Positions 8,230 to 16,640 of a stretch of 64,000 bases of DNA are shown here, piece after piece. The notes beneath the pieces were generated by a model. The model saw only the letters and a list, made by a program, of their open reading frames with translations, ran no database searches and had not been told where the DNA came from. Positions within the stretch are counted from its first letter, which is position 1; each line of letters opens with the position of its first letter. The DNA comes from Proteobacteria bacterium DTSAM18 (GTDB lineage Bacteria; Myxococcota_A; UBA796; GCA-2862545): assembly GCA_028767165.1 (NCBI GenBank), contig JARACJ010000001.1, forward strand, positions 248,001 through 312,000, given 5' to 3'. The position numbers were made by a program, and so were the translations under genes.

Positions 8230-9573
8230 GTGGCGAATATCTTCAGTGACATCTGGGAGATGGAGGACCTGCGGAAGCGGGTGCTCTTCACGCTGGGCAT
8301 GTTGGGCGTGTACCGCATGGGCATCTACGTGCCGGCGCCTGGTATCGATCGTCAGGCGCTCAGTGAGTTCCTCAACGGCAGCTCGCAGACCCTGTTCGGG
8401 CTCTACAACATGTTCTCTGGTGGAGCGCTGGCTACGTACAGCGTGTTCTTCCTGGGAATCATGCCCTACATCACGGCGTCCATCATCATGCAGCTCATGG
8501 CTGAGATGACGCCTACCCTGAAGCGACTGAAGGAAGAGGGGCGCACTGGGCAGAACAAGATCACCCAGTACACCCGCTACCTGACGATCGCGATTGCGCT
8601 GTTCCAGTCCTTCGCCATTGCGGTGGGACTCGAGAGCAGCGGCATTGGCGGAAACAGTGTCGTGATCGATCCGGGCTGGGGCTTCCGCCTCATGACCATG
8701 ATCACCATGACCGCCGGTGCGTGTTTCATCATGTGGCTCGGTGAGCAGATGACGGAGCGGGGTGTCGGCAACGGCGCGTCGATCATCATCACCTGCGGCA
8801 TCATCGCCGGCCTTCCTTCTGGCGCGAACAACCTGCGCAAGCTCGTCGCGAACGGACAGATCAACCTGCTGTCCGCGGTGATGCTGCTCGTGTTCATGTT
8901 CGTCGTCACCTATGCCATCGTGTATATCGAGCGAGGACAACGGCGGATCCCCCTACGACATGCAAAGCGAGTGATGGGGAACACCGTGTACGAGGGCCAG
9001 ACCACGTATCTGCCCCTCAAAGTCAACACCTCTGGGGTCATCCCGCCGATCTTCGCTTCTTCACTGCTGATGTTCCCGAACACCATCACGCAGTTCTATC
9101 AGAGCCCTGTGCTTGACTGGTTGTCCAACGCGTTGTTCCCCGGACGCTGGTTGTACAACGTGGTCTTCACGGCGCTGATCATCTTCTTCGCGTTCTTCTA
9201 CACGGCCATCACCTTCAACCCTGAAGATGTGGCTGACAACCTGAAGAAGCAGGGCGGTTTCATCCCCCGGGTCCGTCCCGGCAAGGAGACCACTGCCTAC
9301 CTGGATTGGGTCCTCACTCGGCTGACGGCCGGCGGCGCGGTGTACCTCGCTGCGGTGTCCATCCTGCCGATGATCCTCACCTCCCAGTTCAACGTGCCGT
9401 TCTACTTCGGCGGCACGAGCCTGCTCATCCTGGTGGGCGTGGCGTTGGACACGGTGGGGCAGATCCAGGCCCAGCTCAGCACCAAGCACTACGACGCGAT
9501 GTCGTCTCCTGCTGGTGGTGGGCGCGTGAAGGGGCGTCGTCGGCGTCTCGGAGGGCAAGGACCCTTCGTGTGA
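8230..9573 (+). CDS. secY: Protein translocase subunit SecY
   Basis: The channel subunit of the SecYEG translocase in the inner membrane. 447 residues with ten hydrophobic segments. Recognisable parts are YRMGIYVPAPGIDRQAL after the first helix, the cytosolic loop ERGQRRIPLRHAKR, and GGFIPRVRPGKETTAYLDWV, the equivalent of the C5 loop that contacts the ribosome and SecA. The start is GTG at 8230. SecG is encoded in the same window at 12605; SecE is not. L36, IF-1, adk and map, which often follow secY, are not here. Confidence 0.97.
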   Translation: MANIFSDIWEMEDLRKRVLFTLGMLGVYRMGIYVPAPGIDRQALSEFLNGSSQTLFGLYNMFSGGALATYSVFFLGIMPYITASIIMQLMAEMTPTLKRLKEEGRTGQNKITQYTRYLTIAIALFQSFAIAVGLESSGIGGNSVVIDPGWGFRLMTMITMTAGACFIMWLGEQMTERGVGNGASIIITCGIIAGLPSGANNLRKLVANGQINLLSAVMLLVFMFVVTYAIVYIERGQRRIPLRHAKRVMGNTVYEGQTTYLPLKVNTSGVIPPIFASSLLMFPNTITQFYQSPVLDWLSNALFPGRWLYNVVFTALIIFFAFFYTAITFNPEDVADNLKKQGGFIPRVRPGKETTAYLDWVLTRLTAGGAVYLAAVSILPMILTSQFNVPFYFGGTSLLILVGVALDTVGQIQAQLSTKHYDAMSSPAGGGRVKGRRRRLGGQGPFV

Positions 9574-9738
9574 TACACATGGAGCGGATCCGCTTTTCGC
9601 ATTTCAAGCTTGAGGTTTGGCCACCAATGGCATAAAGCCCTGGGGCCGTGGACGAGCCAATCTGACCGAAGGGAAAGGGTGGTTCGTCCAATGAGAAATC
9701 ATTCGTTTTTCGCCGTGTAGACGGCATGAGAGGCTAAC
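9574..9738 (+). other. Intercistronic spacer secY-rpsM lacking rpmJ/infA
   Basis: 165 bases in which no L36-like, IF-1-like or other convincing protein can be read in any frame. It holds a short hairpin, GCCGT at 9712-9716 with ACGGC at 9721-9725 and loop GTAG, immediately before the rpsM ribosome-binding region. T-rich CGTTTTTCG lies just before that hairpin. The function is unknown; it may be a processing or regulatory leader for the alpha-type block. Confidence 0.5.
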
Positions 9739-10107
9739 GTGGCGCGTATCGAAGGCGTTGACCTGCCGAGGAACAAGCCCCTGTGGATCGCCCTCACGTA
9801 CATCTTCGGAATCGGGCGCACCGGCGCTCGTAAGATTGTGGACACCCTGGGTCTTGATCCCATGACCCGCGTGTTCCAGCTTACCGAGCACGATGTGGCT
9901 CGGATCCGCGAGGAGATCCAGAACAACTACCTGGTGGAAGGCGAGCTCCGCAAGCAGGTGGGCATGAACATCAAGCGTCTGTCGGACCTTGGTGCCTACC
10001 GCGGACTCCGTCATCGTCGCGGTCTTCCCGCTCGCGGCCAGCGTACCCACACCAACGCTCGTACCCGCAAGGGCCCTCGTAAGGCCATTGCTGGTAAGAA
10101 GCGCTGA
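9739..10107 (+). CDS. rpsM: 30S ribosomal protein S13
   Basis: S13 (uS13) of the 30S head, which contacts P-site tRNA and L5. 122 residues from the GTG at 9739. It opens [20 protein letters not shown], has the helix-two-turn-helix with [10 protein letters not shown], and the C-terminal signature [20 protein letters not shown] followed by a basic tail. First gene of the alpha-type block (rpsM, rpsK, rpoA, rplQ), from which rpsD is missing. Confidence 0.97.
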   Translation: MARIEGVDLPRNKPLWIALTYIFGIGRTGARKIVDTLGLDPMTRVFQLTEHDVARIREEIQNNYLVEGELRKQVGMNIKRLSDLGAYRGLRHRRGLPARGQRTHTNARTRKGPRKAIAGKKR

Positions 10108-10126
10108 TCGCCCGCAGAGGTAGAAC

Positions 10127-10513
10127 ATGAGCCAGCGTAAGAGTCAGAAGCGGCGCGTGAAGAAGAACATCCCCGCGGGTGTTGCTCACATTCAGGCCAC
10201 CTTCAACAACACCATCGTGACCATCACGGACCCCGCCGGCAACGTCGTGTCCTGGTCCTCCGCAGGTGTGCTCAACTTCAAGGGTTCTCGTAAGAGCACC
10301 CCCTTCGCCGCACAGCTGGTGGCCGAGGATGCATGCCGCAAGGCCAAGGATCACGGAATGAAGACCGTCGGTGTCTTCGTGAAGGGTCCCGGCACCGGTC
10401 GTGAGTCCGCACTGCGCGCCATCGCCAACAGCGGCCTCAAGATCTCGCTCATCAAGGATGTGACGCCCATTCCCCACAATGGTTGCCGTCCTCCCAAGAA
10501 GCGTCGTGTCTGA
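10127..10513 (+). CDS. rpsK: 30S ribosomal protein S11
   Basis: S11 (uS11) of the 30S platform near the Shine-Dalgarno helix. 128 residues. The motifs [22 protein letters not shown] (here cited only as [18 protein letters not shown]), [30 protein letters not shown] and the ending [13 protein letters not shown] are all intact. A GCAGAGGTAGA leader precedes the ATG. rpoA follows after 64 bases; rpsD (S4), usually between them, is absent. Confidence 0.97.
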   Translation: MSQRKSQKRRVKKNIPAGVAHIQATFNNTIVTITDPAGNVVSWSSAGVLNFKGSRKSTPFAAQLVAEDACRKAKDHGMKTVGVFVKGPGTGRESALRAIANSGLKISLIKDVTPIPHNGCRPPKKRRV

Positions 10514-10577
10514 TCTGTTCTGAATTCCATCTCGGACCCGTGGCGTCGGCAGGACGCAGAAGGGACGTGGAGTGATC

Positions 10578-11585
10578 ATGGAAGAGTTGGTTTACGCAAA
10601 CTGGCGGCGGCTGATCAAGCCCCGCCGGGTCGAGCGGGACGCAAAGTCCAACGAGAGCTACGGCAAGTTCGTGATTCGTCCTCTGGAGCGTGGCTTCGGC
10701 TACACCATTGGAAATTCACTGCGTCGTATCCTGCTCTCTTCCCTGCAGGGTGTCGCCGTCACCAACATCAAGGTGGAGGGTGCTCTTCACGAGTTCTCCT
10801 TCCTTCCTGGTGTGGTCGAGGACGTCACGGACATCGTCCTGAACGTGAAGGGCATGCGCCTTCGCTCTGACGCCGTCACGGCCATCAAGGGTCATGTGCG
10901 CGTCGAGGGCAAGCCTGGCGAGACCGTTGTGGTCCGCGCCGGTGACTTCACCTTCGATCAGGTCTGCAACATCCTCAACCCCGATCACCCCATCTGTACC
11001 CTGACCGATGGTGGAAAGTTCGAGGCAGAGGTCACCGTCTCTGTGGGCAAGGGCTACGTGCCTGCTGCGCAGAACAAGGATCCGGAGGCGCCGATCGGCA
11101 CCATTCCCGTTGACGCCCTGTTCTCGCCCATCAAGCGCGTCCGTTACACCGTGACCAACGCACGTGTGGGCCAGCGCACCGACTACGACAAGCTGACCTT
11201 CGAAATCTGGACCGACGGTTCCGTGTTCCCTGAGGACGCCCTGGCCTATGCTGCCAAGATCCTCAAGGAGCAGCTTCAGATCTTCATCAACTTCGCAGAA
11301 GAGGATGAGCCTGAGGTCGACACCGCCGAGGAGGAAGAGGAAGAGTTCAACGAGAACCTGTTCAAGCGGGTTGATGAGCTCGATCTCTCCGTCCGTTCCC
11401 AGAACTGCCTCCAGAACGCAGGCATCGAGTACATCTACCAGCTGGTCGAGCGTACTGAGGCAGAGATGCTGAAGACCAAGAACTTTGGTCGTAAGTCTCT
11501 CAACGAGATCAAGGACATCCTTACCGATCTCGGCCTGAGCCTCGGTATGAAGTTGTACAACTTCCCGAAGCACAAGCTCGGCTGA
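10578..11585 (+). CDS. rpoA: DNA-directed RNA polymerase alpha subunit
   Basis: Alpha subunit of RNA polymerase, the assembly platform for beta and beta-prime and the contact for UP elements and activators. 335 residues from the ATG at 10578, placed five bases after GGAG; the in-frame GTG at 10572 lies inside that site. The N-terminal domain has [19 protein letters not shown], then an acidic linker [17 protein letters not shown] near residue 240, then the C-terminal domain with [16 protein letters not shown] and [15 protein letters not shown]. It ends [10 protein letters not shown]. Full length, no oddities. Confidence 0.98.
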   Translation: MEELVYANWRRLIKPRRVERDAKSNESYGKFVIRPLERGFGYTIGNSLRRILLSSLQGVAVTNIKVEGALHEFSFLPGVVEDVTDIVLNVKGMRLRSDAVTAIKGHVRVEGKPGETVVVRAGDFTFDQVCNILNPDHPICTLTDGGKFEAEVTVSVGKGYVPAAQNKDPEAPIGTIPVDALFSPIKRVRYTVTNARVGQRTDYDKLTFEIWTDGSVFPEDALAYAAKILKEQLQIFINFAEEDEPEVDTAEEEEEEFNENLFKRVDELDLSVRSQNCLQNAGIEYIYQLVERTEAEMLKTKNFGRKSLNEIKDILTDLGLSLGMKLYNFPKHKLG

Positions 11586-11594
11586 GTCAGATTC

Positions 11595-11608
11595 GGGGCT
11601 TCGGCCCC
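11595..11608 (+). other. UUCG-capped hairpin between rpoA and rplQ
   Basis: GGGGC-TTCG-GCCCC, a five-base-pair all-GC stem with the exceptionally stable UUCG tetraloop, in the 47-base gap between rpoA and rplQ. No T-tract follows, so it is more likely an mRNA-stabilising or processing element than a terminator. The rplQ ribosome-binding site (TAGGAGAG) lies 13 bases after it. Confidence 0.45.
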
Positions 11609-11632
11609 ACGAAACGAATTTAGGAGAGAACC

Positions 11633-12076
11633 ATGCGACACCGTAAGGGCGGGCGTAAGCTCGGCATGGACAGCTCGGCTCGCAAGGCAATGTTCCGGAA
11701 CATGGTCACCTCCCTGATGCTGCATGGCAGCATCAAGACCACGACCGCACGTGCCAAGGAGCTGCGTCGCTTCGCAGAGAAGGTCATCACGGTGGCCAAG
11801 AACGCTCCCAATGGTGATGCCCTGGCTGGTCTGGAGGGCGATGAGCTCGCCGCCGCCAAGGCTTCCCGCGTGCACGCCATCCGTCGTGCCCGTCTGTGGA
11901 TCAACAACGACGAGGCGATGGACAAGCTGTTCGGTGACTACGCTGGCCGTTTTGCTGACCGCGCAGGTGGCTACACCCGCGTGATCAAGGCTGGCATCCG
12001 TGCAGGCGACAACGCCGACATGGCGATCATCGAGCTTGTCGGTGAGAGCGCTGAGGTTGCTTCCTCCGAGGAGTGA
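11633..12076 (+). CDS. rplQ: 50S ribosomal protein L17
   Basis: L17 (bL17), a bacterial protein near the tunnel exit. 147 residues, slightly longer than the common 120-130 because of an inserted region around residues 65-85 ([19 protein letters not shown]) and a short acidic tail. It opens [20 protein letters not shown] and has the family segment [31 protein letters not shown] site precedes the ATG. Last ribosomal gene of the cluster; a terminator follows at 12103-12137. Confidence 0.97.
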   Translation: MRHRKGGRKLGMDSSARKAMFRNMVTSLMLHGSIKTTTARAKELRRFAEKVITVAKNAPNGDALAGLEGDELAAAKASRVHAIRRARLWINNDEAMDKLFGDYAGRFADRAGGYTRVIKAGIRAGDNADMAIIELVGESAEVASSEE

Positions 12077-12102
12077 CCCACAGCGACTCGATGTGAGTCA
12101 AA

Positions 12103-12137
12103 ACGAAGGCCGTGCGAATCACCGTGCGGCCTTTCGT
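12103..12137 (+). terminator. Intrinsic terminator after rplQ
   Basis: ACGAAGGCCG at 12103-12112 pairs with CGGCCTTTCGT at 12127-12137 with one bulged base; the loop is 14 bases. The sequence continues TCTATAGGGG. It ends the ribosomal cluster, and the fur ribosome-binding site (GGGGAAGGG) starts only a few bases after it, so fur transcription either reads through or starts within this short stretch. Confidence 0.65.
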
Positions 12138-12152
12138 TCTATAGGGGAAGGG

Positions 12153-12608
12153 ATGAACGCGACGGAACGCATCAAGGCTTTTCGCAGCTACCTCGGTAGC
12201 CAGGGTCTGAAATTGACGACCCAGCGTGATGCGATCGCCAAGGTGCTGTTCACGTCAGAGGGCGAGCATCTCTCCCTGCCCGAACTCCTCGAGCGAGCGC
12301 AGAAGATCCGCAGTGGCATTGGATATGCCACAGTGTATCGGACCATGCGCCTGCTGGTGGATGGCGGGTTTGCTTCGGAGCATCAGTTCGGAGACGGTCA
12401 GACCCGCTACGAACCGGCCGATGACACGAAGCATCACGACCACCTGATCTGCGTTCGTTGCGGTAAGGTGGTCGAGTTCGAGGATCCGGTGATCGAAGCG
12501 CGGCAGGATGCCATCGCAGCCCAGAACGGGTTTGAGGTTGTCGCGCATCGGCTGGAGATTTATGTTCGCTGCCTTCAAGGGTGCGAAGACAAGGACAACC
12601 CCGCATGA
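12153..12608 (+). CDS. Fur-family transcriptional regulator
   Basis: A metal- or peroxide-sensing repressor of the Fur/PerR/Zur family. 151 residues from the ATG at 12153. The N-terminal winged helix runs to about residue 85, with QGLKLTTQRDAIAKVLF and GIGYATVYRTMRLL as recognition region. The dimerisation domain has the metal segment HHDHLICVRCGKVVEFED, with the CVRC pair and a later CLQGC pair that would form the structural zinc site. Its stop overlaps the secG start as ATGA. Sequence alone does not decide between Fe, Zn and peroxide sensing. Confidence 0.9.
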   Translation: MNATERIKAFRSYLGSQGLKLTTQRDAIAKVLFTSEGEHLSLPELLERAQKIRSGIGYATVYRTMRLLVDGGFASEHQFGDGQTRYEPADDTKHHDHLICVRCGKVVEFEDPVIEARQDAIAAQNGFEVVAHRLEIYVRCLQGCEDKDNPA

Positions 12609-13030
12609 TGTACCCCTTCGTGGTCAGTCTCCACATTCTCCTGAGCATCATCCTGGTGCTGGTGGTCATTCTCCAGCCCGGAAAGGGCGGTGATTTCGGC
12701 TCCGTCTTCGGCGGCGGCGGCGGTGGTGGCTCCGTGTTCGGGCCCCGCGGTCCGACGAACATCTTCGCGCGGGTCACCACGGTGGTCGCGGTGATGTTCA
12801 TGGTCACTTCGATCACCCTCGCGTGGTACTCCGACAAGAGCCTTCTTACGGGCACGGCGGGTATTGAGGCAGAGATGGAGCGTCTCCAACAGGAGCAGCA
12901 GCTCCAGGACGCCACGGATGATGGCGCACCCGTCGAAGAGGCCGCGCCCGAGGCGGTGATCGACGGCGAGGAGCAGGATGCGACGGAAGGTGAAGGCGAC
13001 CTCGAGTTCGCGCCGCCTCCGTCCGAGTGA
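12605..13030 (+). CDS. secG: Preprotein translocase subunit SecG
   Basis: Accessory subunit of the SecYEG channel. 141 residues from ATG-ATG at 12605/12608, overlapping the fur stop. Two membrane segments (about residues 4-24 and 55-75) flank the conserved VVILQPGKGGDFGSVFGGG motif, which runs into seven consecutive glycines. A long acidic tail of about 55 residues (from LLTGTAGIEAEMERLQQEQQ to EFAPPPSE) exceeds the usual SecG length. Coupled to the Fur-family gene rather than to other sec genes. Confidence 0.92.
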   Translation: MMYPFVVSLHILLSIILVLVVILQPGKGGDFGSVFGGGGGGGSVFGPRGPTNIFARVTTVVAVMFMVTSITLAWYSDKSLLTGTAGIEAEMERLQQEQQLQDATDDGAPVEEAAPEAVIDGEEQDATEGEGDLEFAPPPSE

Positions 13031-13036
13031 TCGCAC

Positions 13037-13295
13037 GGTCTGATGACCGATCGTAGGACACGGCGTGCCTTTCGGGTGCGCCGTTTCTGCGTCTTGGCCC
13101 CGGAGGGGGTGGGGACGGTCGGCGCATGTCCGGGCTGCGCGCGGTTCTGACGACCGTTCTTGGGGTGCGGCGTGCCTTGAGGTGCGCCGTGTCCGGGTCT
13201 TGGGTCCCTCGGTTGCGGGGACGTTCGGGGTGTCCGTGCGCTGGCCGCCGGTCTGAGCACCGATCTGGGGAAGCTGCGTGCCCTCGGGTGGGGCT
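13037..13295 (+). repeat. Three degenerate tandem copies of a ~106-bp non-coding repeat
   Basis: Copies begin at 13037 (GGTCTGATGACCGATC), 13143 (GGTTCTGACGACCGTTC) and 13250 (GGTCTGAGCACCGATC), so the period is 106-107 bases. Copies 1 and 2 share CGGCGTGCCTT, GGTGCGCCGT and a following TCTTGG; copy 3 has GCTGCGTGCCCTCGGGTG at the matching place and then fades. No reading frame runs through the copies with conserved protein sequence. This fills the first half of the 561-base gap between secG and tpiA; function unknown. Confidence 0.6.
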
Positions 13296-13330
13296 CCGCA
13301 TCATGTTGGGGTCGGTGTGGTCGGGGCATC

Positions 13331-13356
13331 GGGCACGGGGGCGGGCGGAGGGCGGG
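13331..13356 (+). other. G-quadruplex-type G-run cluster
   Basis: Five G-runs of three or more in 26 bases: GGG at 13331, GGGGG at 13337, GGG at 13343, GGG at 13350 and GGG at 13354, separated by 1-4 bases. This satisfies the common G3+N1-7 quadruplex pattern on the plus strand. The whole 13085-13490 stretch is strongly G-over-C biased on this strand. It is downstream of secG and downstream of the oppositely oriented tpiA. Confidence 0.5.
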
Positions 13357-13503
13357 CGTGGACGGTGGGGCAGTTCCGTCGGCGACCGTGTTCGGTCCGC
13401 GCTGGTCGTGAGTGCAGGTGAGGGGTAGCCAGGGCGGTCTACGGTCGGGGGGACCCCGGTCGTTGCGACGAGGAGGTGCTGTGTGTGGGGGGCAAGACAA
13501 AGA

Positions 13504-13531
13504 AGCCCCACCGCGCGTTGGCAGTGGGGCT
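13504..13531 (-). terminator. Intrinsic terminator of the gap-pgk-tpi operon
   Basis: AGCCCCAC at 13504-13511 pairs with GTGGGGCT at 13524-13531. Read on the minus strand, the stem is followed by TCTTTGTCTTG, a moderate T-tract. It lies 61 bases past the tpiA stop. Confidence 0.75.
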
Positions 13532-13591
13532 GTGGCGCCGGTCCGCTTGGGGGCGTCGCGGGCGTGGGAGTGTCGGTGGGGGGGAGGCGGT

Positions 13592-14353
13592 TCAGCCTTG
13601 GGCAGCCTCGATGATGCGGATGAAGTCCGCAGGCTTGAGGCTGGCGCCGCCCACCAGCGCACCGTCGATGTCGGGGTGGGCAAGGAGGTCGGCCGCGTTG
13701 CCGGGCTTGACGCTGCCACCGTAGAGGATGCGGACCTGGTCTGCGACGAAGGCAGGGTAGTTGTCGCGGAGCCAGCTGCGGATGAAGGCGTGGGTGTCCT
13801 GGGCCTGCTGCGGGGTAGCCGTGACACCGGTCCCGATGGCCCAGATCGGCTCGTAGGCGAGGGTGATGGTGGACACCTGGTCGGCCATGAGACCATCCAG
13901 GCCGCCTGACAGCTGGGCCGCGAGGAACGCCTCGAGGTTGCCGGACTCGCGGACCTCCAGGGGTTCGCCGAGGGCCATCATGGGCAGGAGGCCAGAAGCC
14001 ATGCCTGCGCGGAGGCTTCCATTGACGCGAGCGTCGGTGTCGCCGAGATCGGCGCGGGCCTCGGAGTGACCGGCGAGCATCCAGGTGCAGCCGAGCTCAC
14101 GGGCCATGGAGGCGGAGTTGCGGCCGGTAAAGGCACCGGTGTCGTGGGGGCTGACCCACTGCACGCCCACACCTACGGAGGTGCCGGACGTGGCCTCGAC
14201 GACGCGCTGCGCCGACAGGGCGGTGGGAAAGAGCACGACGTCGACGTCGCGGATGGGAGCGACGAGCTCGACGAGCTCGCCGGCCGCTGCAGCGGCAGCG
14301 GCGGGACCCAGGTTCAGCTTCCAGTTGCCTGCGATCAGGGGACGACGGCTCAT
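13592..14353 (-). CDS. tpiA: Triosephosphate isomerase with unusual interface and Cys126 positions
   Basis: Interconverts dihydroxyacetone phosphate and glyceraldehyde 3-phosphate. 253 residues, full TIM barrel. Catalytic residues are present: K12 in GNWKLN, H96 in LAGHSE, E168 in AYEPIWAIGTG, plus the phosphate-binding YGGSVKPGN and ALVGGASL. Three usually conserved positions differ: GAFTGE reads GAFTGR (R78), GHSERR reads GHSEAR (A99), and the cysteine of CxGE is alanine (A127 in MMALGE). The start overlaps the pgk stop as ATGA. Third gene of gap-pgk-tpi. Confidence 0.95.
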   Translation of the reverse strand: MSRRPLIAGNWKLNLGPAAAAAAAGELVELVAPIRDVDVVLFPTALSAQRVVEATSGTSVGVGVQWVSPHDTGAFTGRNSASMARELGCTWMLAGHSEARADLGDTDARVNGSLRAGMASGLLPMMALGEPLEVRESGNLEAFLAAQLSGGLDGLMADQVSTITLAYEPIWAIGTGVTATPQQAQDTHAFIRSWLRDNYPAFVADQVRILYGGSVKPGNAADLLAHPDIDGALVGGASLKPADFIRIIEAAQG

Positions 14354-15534
14354 CGCTTCTTCCTCAGGGCTTGCAGACCGACGAGATCACCGTCGCGGAG
14401 GTACTCCAGGGTGGCGCCGCCGCCGGTGCTGATGTGGTCCATGCGGTCCTGCAGGTTGAACTTGGCGATGGCCGCTGCGGAGTCGCCGCCACCGATGACC
14501 GTGAAGCCGGATGCGTTGGCGAAGGTCTCGGCGATGGCGCGGGTGCCGTGGGAGAAGGCGTCCCACTCGAACACGCCAAGGGGGCCGTTCCAGAGCAGGC
14601 TGCGGGAGCTGCTGAGGAAGGAGGACCAGGCCTCGACGGTCTTGGGGCCGATGTCCATGGCGATCATGCCGTCGGGGATGGTGTCGACGACCTGTGCCTC
14701 GGCGTTCATGGCGAAGGTATCGGCGACGACGTGGTCGACGGGGAGGTGGATGCGGCATCCACGGCGGGTGGCCTCGTCGATCATGTTGGCGGCGAAGTCG
14801 AGCTGGTCGTCTTCGACGAGGGAGGCGCCGACGGGCTGGCCCTGTGCCTTGAGGAAGGTGTAGGCCATGGCGCCGCCGATGAACAGGTGGTCGACCTTCT
14901 GGGACATGCGGTCGATGACGGCGATCTTGTCGGAGACCTTGGCGCCGCCGAGGATGGCGCTGAAAGGGCGCTGGGGGGAGCGGAGCAGGCCGGAGATGAC
15001 CTCGACCTCCTTCTGGACCAGCAGACCCGCGGCGCTGGGAAGCAGCGCGGGGACACCGGTGATGGAGGCATGGGCCCGGTGCATGGCGCCGAAGGCGTCG
15101 TTGACGAAGACGTCGGCGAGGCCGGCCAGTGCGGCGGCGAACTGGGGATCGTTCTTCTTCTCGCCCTTGAAGAAGCGCAGGTTCTCGAGGACGATGACGG
15201 CACCGGGCTCGGCCGTCTCGATGAGGTCCTTCACCTCGTCGCCGATGGTGTCGTGGGCGAACAGCACCTCGGCGTCGAGGAGGTCGGCCAGGTGCGCGGC
15301 GGCGGGAAGGAGGCTGTACTTGGCGACCATCTCACCGCCGGGACGGCCGAGATGGCTGCAGATGACGACCTTGTCGGCCTTCTCGCGGATGGCCTGGATG
15401 GTGGGGATGGCACGACGGATGCGGGTATCGTCGGCGACGACCTCGCCGTCGAGGGGGACGTTGAAGTCGACGCGACACAGGACGGTCTTTCCCGTCATGT
15501 CGAGGCTTGCGAGGGTGGGAATGGACTGGCTCAC
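14350..15534 (-). CDS. pgk: Phosphoglycerate kinase
   Basis: Transfers phosphate from 1,3-bisphosphoglycerate to ADP in glycolysis. 394 residues from a GTG at 15534, overlapping the gap stop as GTGA and giving the N-terminus SQSIPTLASLDMTGKTVLCR; the longer reading upstream lies inside gap. Motifs are RVDFNVPL near residue 21, the hinge and nucleotide-binding LGGAKVSDKIAVIDRM, LWNGPLGVFE and the C-terminal VIGGGDSAAAIAKF and STGGGATLEYL. Translationally coupled on both sides. Confidence 0.97.
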   Translation of the reverse strand: MSQSIPTLASLDMTGKTVLCRVDFNVPLDGEVVADDTRIRRAIPTIQAIREKADKVVICSHLGRPGGEMVAKYSLLPAAAHLADLLDAEVLFAHDTIGDEVKDLIETAEPGAVIVLENLRFFKGEKKNDPQFAAALAGLADVFVNDAFGAMHRAHASITGVPALLPSAAGLLVQKEVEVISGLLRSPQRPFSAILGGAKVSDKIAVIDRMSQKVDHLFIGGAMAYTFLKAQGQPVGASLVEDDQLDFAANMIDEATRRGCRIHLPVDHVVADTFAMNAEAQVVDTIPDGMIAMDIGPKTVEAWSSFLSSSRSLLWNGPLGVFEWDAFSHGTRAIAETFANASGFTVIGGGDSAAAIAKFNLQDRMDHISTGGGATLEYLRDGDLVGLQALRKKR

Positions 15535-16544
15535 AATTGGCTCCCGATGTGGCGTGCCAGGTCGAGGAGGCGGCACGTGAAGCCGATCTCGTTGTCGTAC
15601 CAGAGCACCAGCTTCACGAGTGTGTCGCCGATGACATCGGTAACCGAGAGGTCGGCGATGGCACTGTGGGTGTTACCGATGATGTCGGACGACACCAGGG
15701 GTGCATGGGTCGCTTGAAGGACTCCTGACAGGGGACCGGCGGCTGCCTCCTGCAGGGCCGCGTTGACCTCTTCGGCGGTGACGGCGCGAGAGGTCTCGAT
15801 GGTGAGGTCGACGAGGGAGCCGTCGGGCGTCGGAACGCGCACCGCCATGCCGTTGAGGCGTCCCTTCAGCTCGGGGATGACGAGGGACACGGCCGTGGCG
15901 GCGCCGGTGGTGGTGGGAACCATGTTCAACGCTGCGGCACGGGCGCGGCGCATGTCGCCCTTGCGGTGGGGGGCGTCGAGGAGGTTCTGGTCCATCGTGT
16001 AGGAGTGGATGGTGGTCATCATGCCGCGGACGATGCCGAAGCGATCGTGCAGCACCTTGGCGGCGGGGGCGAGGCAGTTGGTTGTGCAGCTCGCGTTCGA
16101 CACCACGACGTGTTCGGCCGGGTCGAACGTGGTGTGGTTGACGCCCATGACGAAGGTGGCGTCGACGGCCTTGCCCGGGGCACTGATGATCACGCGCCGG
16201 GCGCCGGCGTCGAGGTGGGCCTGACAGGCCTCCCGGGAGCGGAACACGCCTGTACACTCGACGACGATGTCGACGTTCAGGGCGCCGTAGGGGAGGTTGG
16301 CGGGGTTGCGCTCGGACGTGACGGGGATGCGGACGTCACCGCCGACGAGGAGGGCGCCCTCCTCATGGGCCACGGGCTCGGACCAGACGCCGTGGACGGA
16401 GTCGTACGCGAGGAGGTGGGCGAGGGTGGCGGCGTCCGTGAGGTCGTTGATGTGGACGATCTCGACCTCTGGATCGTTCCAGGCCAGTCGCAGAAAAGCA
16501 CGTCCAATTCGTCCAAAACCGTTGATAGCGATACGTAGGCCCAT
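15531..16544 (-). CDS. gap: Glyceraldehyde-3-phosphate dehydrogenase, type I
   Basis: Oxidative phosphorylation of glyceraldehyde 3-phosphate. 337 residues from the ATG at 16544, preceded by a GGGGGAGAG site; the open frame extends far upstream to 18467 but that part is antisense to another gene. NAD-binding GFGRIGRAFLR, the acidic ND at 33-34 favouring NAD, catalytic C153 in SNASCTTNCLAP, and the C-terminal WYDNEIGF are all present. First gene of the gap-pgk-tpi operon; 96 bases separate it from the divergent oxidoreductase gene. Confidence 0.97.
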   Translation of the reverse strand: MGLRIAINGFGRIGRAFLRLAWNDPEVEIVHINDLTDAATLAHLLAYDSVHGVWSEPVAHEEGALLVGGDVRIPVTSERNPANLPYGALNVDIVVECTGVFRSREACQAHLDAGARRVIISAPGKAVDATFVMGVNHTTFDPAEHVVVSNASCTTNCLAPAAKVLHDRFGIVRGMMTTIHSYTMDQNLLDAPHRKGDMRRARAAALNMVPTTTGAATAVSLVIPELKGRLNGMAVRVPTPDGSLVDLTIETSRAVTAEEVNAALQEAAAGPLSGVLQATHAPLVSSDIIGNTHSAIADLSVTDVIGDTLVKLVLWYDNEIGFTCRLLDLARHIGSQL

Positions 16545-16640
16545 CTCTCCCCCGGTGTGTGTGGCTAGGGAACCAACCCGTGGGAGCTGTCTATTTCGGT
16601 ACAACCTGAACGTCATGGTGAACGCCAACTTGGAGGCAAC

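Noticed and set aside
9574-9738. Possible rpmJ (L36) or infA between secY and rpsM
   Set aside because: All three plus-strand frames were read; the only short frame (ending at 9635) gives MERIRFSHFKLEVWPPMA, unlike L36, with no zinc cysteines.
12581-12604. GTG at 12581 as secG start
   Set aside because: It would place 24 bases of fur coding sequence in frame before the SecG membrane helix; the ATGA overlap at 12605 fits better.
13142-13430. Several short frames in the G-rich island
   Set aside because: Composition is Gly/Arg/Val with no ribosome-binding sites, and the frame changes between repeat copies.
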